8,630 nucleotides of DNA. Origin: Clostridia bacterium. Its GTDB lineage: Bacteria > Bacillota > Clostridia > Oscillospirales > CAG-272. Shown here piece by piece: positions 6,315 through 8,630 of the stretch. The notes beneath the pieces were generated by a model. It saw only the letters and a list, made by a program, of their open reading frames with translations. It made no database searches and had not been told where the DNA came from. Within the stretch, counting starts at the first letter, position 1; each line of letters opens with the position of its first letter. The translations under genes and the position numbers were made by a program. The stretch is taken from positions 1 to 8,630 of the forward strand of contig JAFTNI010000162.1 of assembly GCA_017451975.1 (NCBI GenBank), written 5' to 3'.

Positions 6315-7520
6315 TCAAAGTTTTTCAAGTTTTTCTTTATAGGCTTTGAAAACGTTAAGATCAGCCTTTTTTGCAGCGAGATACATAACGCCAAAGTTCA
6401 CCGCCATATACGCTACGTAGCAAATAATAAAAACCGCATAATCGAGAAACGGGCTCACTTTGCCGACAAAACTGCCGTATACCGCATTAAAAAGCACGTT
6501 TGCGGGGTAAGCGAATATTCTTCCGAAACGGCAGGAATTATAGAAACCATACACCACGAAAGTCAGAAAAGCGCGCATAATTTCGCCCGGCAAAATAAGC
6601 GCGAAAAGCTTTTTTGTCGCCCTTTCCTTGCTGTCGTACCCAGAAAAAGTCCAATAATAGCTCTTTTTTGCGCGGTAGTATGAATACAAGATGGGAAGCA
6701 GAAAATAAAGCGCGATAAGCACGGGTATAATGTCGTTTTCTATGCCCTTTCGCTTGCACACGCTCATAAGCGGAGCAAGAATTATGCCGCACGCAAAAAC
6801 AATCGAGGCATATTCAAGCTTATTGTAAGCCGTGGCACGCATTTTTCGGCAAAAAGCTCTGTTGTATGCAAGCTTGAATACGGCAAAGAAAACAGCAAAG
6901 CAAATAAGCTCATATATGCCGAAGATCTTAAAAAACTCAATATAATCCGCTTTGATATAAAAATAATGCCCAAATATATCGTCCCATCTCCCGTTTGGCA
7001 GCACATAGCTGTAGCAATACATATATAAAAGAGGCAACGATGTATACGCGCCAAACCTAAAAATCCCGTTAGGCACCGTGCTCAGCACAAGATATATAAG
7101 CTCTCCCGGCAAAAAATAAACAAGCGCCGCCTTGAATACGGAAAATTCGTGCCCCGTGGAACGGAAATACGATTCCGCAATATTTTTCCTCGCAAGAAGC
7201 GCAAGCACTGCGGCATAAGCCATAAATGAAATAAGGAATACACATATAACGAATATTTTATCGCGAGAGTCTATAAAGCCCGTGCCCGTATCGGCTTTTC
7301 TCAGGCTTCCGTACCCATATTCCGCCAAAAAGAAAATTCCTATGCGACCCAAAACAGCAAACAAAATATAGCTTATTGTCGGGTTCACGTGGTAAAAATC
7401 CGAAATTTTCGTTTTCTTTTCTATGGTAAACGTATCCAGCACGACGTCTGAATCATCGAGGCTTTCAAACATTTCAAGCTCGTCAATGTCTTTTCCGTTT
7501 CTATCTTCTTCTGAGCTCAT
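6315..7520 (-). CDS. 401-aa multi-pass membrane protein, probable partner or regulator of the sigma factor
   Basis: An acidic, soluble N-terminus of about 45 residues (many D and E) is followed by eight or more membrane segments. The protein contains an internal duplication: residues about 88-224 and 264-392 each show a hydrophobic helix, a polar loop, LPGE (137-140 and 310-313), RFG about 15-20 residues later, and a DY-led final helix. I do not recognise a family. ATG 7520 has AGAGGA five bases ahead, inside the sigma gene; the two genes overlap by 20 bases, a tight coupling typical of ECF sigma and anti-sigma pairs. The acidic tail could be a cytoplasmic sigma-binding region, but no HxxxCxxC zinc anti-sigma motif or other known anti-sigma domain is visible. 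It might instead be an effector or transporter. An intrinsic terminator follows. Confidence 0.7.
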   Translation of the reverse strand: MSSEEDRNGKDIDELEMFESLDDSDVVLDTFTIEKKTKISDFYHVNPTISYILFAVLGRIGIFFLAEYGYGSLRKADTGTGFIDSRDKIFVICVFLISFMAYAAVLALLARKNIAESYFRSTGHEFSVFKAALVYFLPGELIYLVLSTVPNGIFRFGAYTSLPLLYMYCYSYVLPNGRWDDIFGHYFYIKADYIEFFKIFGIYELICFAVFFAVFKLAYNRAFCRKMRATAYNKLEYASIVFACGIILAPLMSVCKRKGIENDIIPVLIALYFLLPILYSYYRAKKSYYWTFSGYDSKERATKKLFALILPGEIMRAFLTFVVYGFYNSCRFGRIFAYPANVLFNAVYGSFVGKVSPFLDYAVFIICYVAYMAVNFGVMYLAAKKADLNVFKAYKEKLEKL

Positions 7521-8082
7521 AAAGTTCCTCTTTCTTTGTTTTTATAAGCGCCTGTTTTGCCCTGTATAGCCTTACCTTAACCACGTTTTCCGAAACGCCC
7601 AGAAGCCGCGCTATTTCGGAATATTTAAGCGATAGGTCATAGCGAAAAAACAAAACGTCACGGTATATAGGCGCAATTTCCGAGATTATATCGTTCAAAA
7701 GTCTTCTTGTTTCTTTATTTATGAGAAGCTCCTCAATGCTTTCTTCTTCATCGGAAAATTCCGGCACTTCTCCGTTTTCATTCGGTTCATCGAGCGAAAA
7801 TTCTTTGCTGCGCTTTCTTTTTTCTGCGCGGTATTTGTCTATAGCAGTATTTCTCGTGCATTTTACAATAAGTCGTATAAGGTTTTCATCCTTTACAGAG
7901 TAAAAAAGCTGTAAATTATCTATAATTATCCTCATAACATCCTGAAGGCAATCTTCCGCGTCCTCCTTTTTGCCGAGAACCCCGAAAGCTACAAGATAAA
8001 TCTTTTTGCCGTATTTTATATAAAGATTTTCAACGAAAGCCCTGTCGGCTTCGTTTTCTATATTCAAAAGAAATGTAAACAT
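7501..8082 (-). CDS. ECF-type RNA polymerase sigma factor
   Basis: This 193-aa protein has the size and two-domain form of an ECF sigma factor. Region 2 spans about 12-90, with the typical (E/Q)DAEDCLQDV helix at 40-49 and the RNTAIDKYRAEKRKR segment at 77-91. A long acidic linker (about 96-120) follows. Region 4 spans about 128-183, with the helix-turn-helix YSEIARLLGVSENVVKVRLY at 154-173. The basic C-terminus ends ELRRR. The frame is open to ATG 8169, but GGAGG at 8093-8089 lies six bases before ATG 8082 and both upstream promoters make 8082 the sensible start. It is first in a two-gene unit with the overlapping 401-aa membrane protein. A GTAAC-N17-CGTTA box upstream suggests it activates its own gene, and the same box before the 608-aa gene suggests a second target. 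Confidence 0.88.
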   Translation of the reverse strand: MFTFLLNIENEADRAFVENLYIKYGKKIYLVAFGVLGKKEDAEDCLQDVMRIIIDNLQLFYSVKDENLIRLIVKCTRNTAIDKYRAEKRKRSKEFSLDEPNENGEVPEFSDEEESIEELLINKETRRLLNDIISEIAPIYRDVLFFRYDLSLKYSEIARLLGVSENVVKVRLYRAKQALIKTKKEELYELRRR

Positions 8083-8121
8083 ATTATTCCTCCGTATTAT
8101 AAAATGCCTTAATAATATATA

Positions 8122-8148
8122 TAACGAAGCGGCAGCACAAAAAGTTAC
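8122..8148 (-). promoter_or_regulatory. Candidate autoregulatory ECF promoter of the sigma gene
   Basis: Minus strand: GTAAC (8148-8144), 17 nt, CGTTA (8126-8122). Predicted start near 8114, about 32 nt before the ATG at 8082. The extended -35 reads TGTAACTTTTT, close to the TGAAAC/TGCAAC boxes of Bacillus ECF sigma factors. The identical motif at 6261-6287 supports it. I found no third exact copy in the window by eye. Confidence 0.55.
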
Positions 8149-8198
8149 AGCTTTTTGAAATATTTTCAATTTTTCTTTATTAAAATATCGTATTTATT

Positions 8199-8227
8199 AT
8201 TATACTACAACTTTATAATTCAATCAA
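8199..8227 (-). promoter_or_regulatory. SigA-type promoter upstream of the sigma gene
   Basis: On the minus strand TTGATT (8227-8222), a 17-nt spacer and a perfect TATAAT (8204-8199). The surrounding DNA is very AT-rich, so TATAAT alone would mean little, but the -35 and exact spacing support it. It would give a leader of about 110 nt and provide basal expression, with the ECF-like promoter nearer the gene giving positive feedback. Confidence 0.6.
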
Positions 8228-8239
8228 TAGTAACCATAC

Positions 8240-8271
8240 AAAAACAGCGCACCGTTTTTGCGGCACGCTGT
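8240..8271 (-). terminator. Intrinsic terminator of the small-gene pair
   Basis: ACAGCG (8244-8249) and CGCTGT (8266-8271) pair, with an internal CA/CA loop and an inner CCG/CGG stem around a six-base loop. On the minus strand it is followed by a T run (8244-8240). It lies 7 nt beyond the stop of the gene ending at 8278 and insulates that pair from the sigma promoters. Confidence 0.75.
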
Positions 8272-8277
8272 CTTTGC

Positions 8278-8490
8278 TTATTTTGTCACTTCGTTTCCCT
8301 TGCGTTCCTTCCATTCTTCAAACTCTCTCTTCCCCTCCTCTGTTTCGAAAAACGCTGCTATGGCAGGATAAAAAGCGCGAACAATAGCTTCAATTTCACA
8401 TTTCGGCAGATACGAGCGCACTTTGTATTCGCCGCTTTTGTCGCACAAAAGCCATAGCGCAAAATACACTATCCTTTTTATCACTCGCAT
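8278..8490 (-). CDS. 70-aa hypothetical protein
   Basis: The start is MRVIKRIVYFALWLLCDKSG: a short basic and hydrophobic N-terminus, then a soluble part with AIVRAFYPAIAAFF and a charged, helical C-terminus (TEEGKREFEEWKERKGNEV). The hydrophobic run (about 6-16) is short for a membrane helix, so attachment to the membrane is uncertain. ATG 8490 overlaps the TGA of the upstream gene (TGATG), with AGAGG seven bases ahead; a GTG at 8493 is a possible but poorer start. The coupling implies joint function with the upstream protein. I do not recognise the family; small paired genes like this are common in mobile elements and phage remnants, but nothing here proves that. Confidence 0.6.
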   Translation of the reverse strand: MRVIKRIVYFALWLLCDKSGEYKVRSYLPKCEIEAIVRAFYPAIAAFFETEEGKREFEEWKERKGNEVTK

Positions 8491-8630
8491 CACCTTTCCT
8501 CTCTACCAAAGCGGATTTTCGCCTTCTCCATATTCCTGTCCCGCCATTCCGCAAGGATTTTGAAAATCAACTCCGTCATAGCCTTCGGCGTGCTGTCCGG
8601 GAAGAAATCTCGGAGCTTTTCCATATCTAT
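8490..8630 (-). CDS. Hypothetical protein, C-terminal 46 residues (partial)
   Basis: The open frame enters from the right edge and ends in TGA at 8492-8490, overlapping the next ATG by one base. Visible residues include MEKLRDFFPDSTPKAMTELI, then ILAEWRDR and a basic end (FGREER). It looks soluble and helical. A Met at the third visible codon (8624) could be the start of a 44-aa protein, but the six upstream bases are too few to judge a ribosome binding site, so it is treated as partial. Family not recognised. Confidence 0.5.
   Translation of the reverse strand: MDMEKLRDFFPDSTPKAMTELIFKILAEWRDRNMEKAKIRFGREER

Noticed and set aside
6315..7520. Classical zinc-binding anti-sigma factor
   Set aside because: No HxxxCxxC motif and too many membrane segments; only the coupling with the sigma gene suggests a regulatory role.
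8229..8258. Plus-strand GTAAC followed by CGTTT, resembling a third ECF box pair
   Set aside because: Spacing is 18, the second box differs, it lies in the terminator of the small-gene pair and no plus-strand gene follows.
8155..8457. Plus-strand 100-codon frame across the sigma promoter and the terminator
   Set aside because: No ribosome binding site, hydrophobic and low-complexity content from AT-rich DNA, and it overlaps well-supported minus-strand elements.
1..8630. CRISPR array, tRNA or rRNA genes
   Set aside because: No regularly spaced direct repeats and no tRNA- or rRNA-like sequences were seen on reading both strands.

Overview
The window looks like a chromosomal segment of a gut-type Bacillota (Clostridia). 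The signs are strong AGGAGG-type ribosome binding sites, consensus SigA promoters, intrinsic terminators between transcription units, a TnpV-type clostridial transposon protein and a paired ABC exporter. The genus cannot be fixed from sequence alone; the assignment is inference from style and gene families.

Left edge (1-549): the first 50 codons of a minus-strand TnpV-like gene, then about 400 bases without a conventional gene but full of structure. This stretch holds an inverted repeat at the tnpV ribosome binding site, an imperfect inverted repeat, an intrinsic terminator pointing right with no gene in front of it, and a near-perfect SigA promoter (355-383). After the promoter comes a leader of about 160 nt that folds into a possible three-way junction, carries a five-codon mini-ORF (MRPTT) and ends in a strong intrinsic terminator (473-510) just ahead of the first ABC gene. 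This is the architecture of a transcription attenuator.

Plus-strand operon (550-4224): two half-size ABC exporters (607 and 599 aa) overlapping by one base and closed by a perfect palindromic terminator. Both nucleotide-binding domains are canonical, so the pair probably forms a heterodimeric exporter. Its substrate is unknown; the attenuated leader suggests it is induced by a ligand or an antibiotic.

Minus-strand sigma locus (4232-8227): an ECF-type sigma factor (193 aa) overlaps a multi-pass membrane protein (401 aa) that is probably its regulatory partner and contains an internal duplication. After an intrinsic terminator lies a second unit: a 608-aa membrane protein with a zinc ribbon, then a 45-aa hydrophobic peptide. 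The same bipartite sequence, GTAAC-N17-CGTTA, sits at matching distance upstream of both the sigma gene and the 608-aa gene. It resembles an ECF promoter and suggests that the sigma factor drives both units as a small self-contained regulon. The second copy lies across the terminator of the first unit. I regard this four-gene module as the most likely undescribed system here.

Right edge (8240-8630): two small, tightly coupled minus-strand genes of unknown function, the upstream one cut by the window end, followed by their own terminator.
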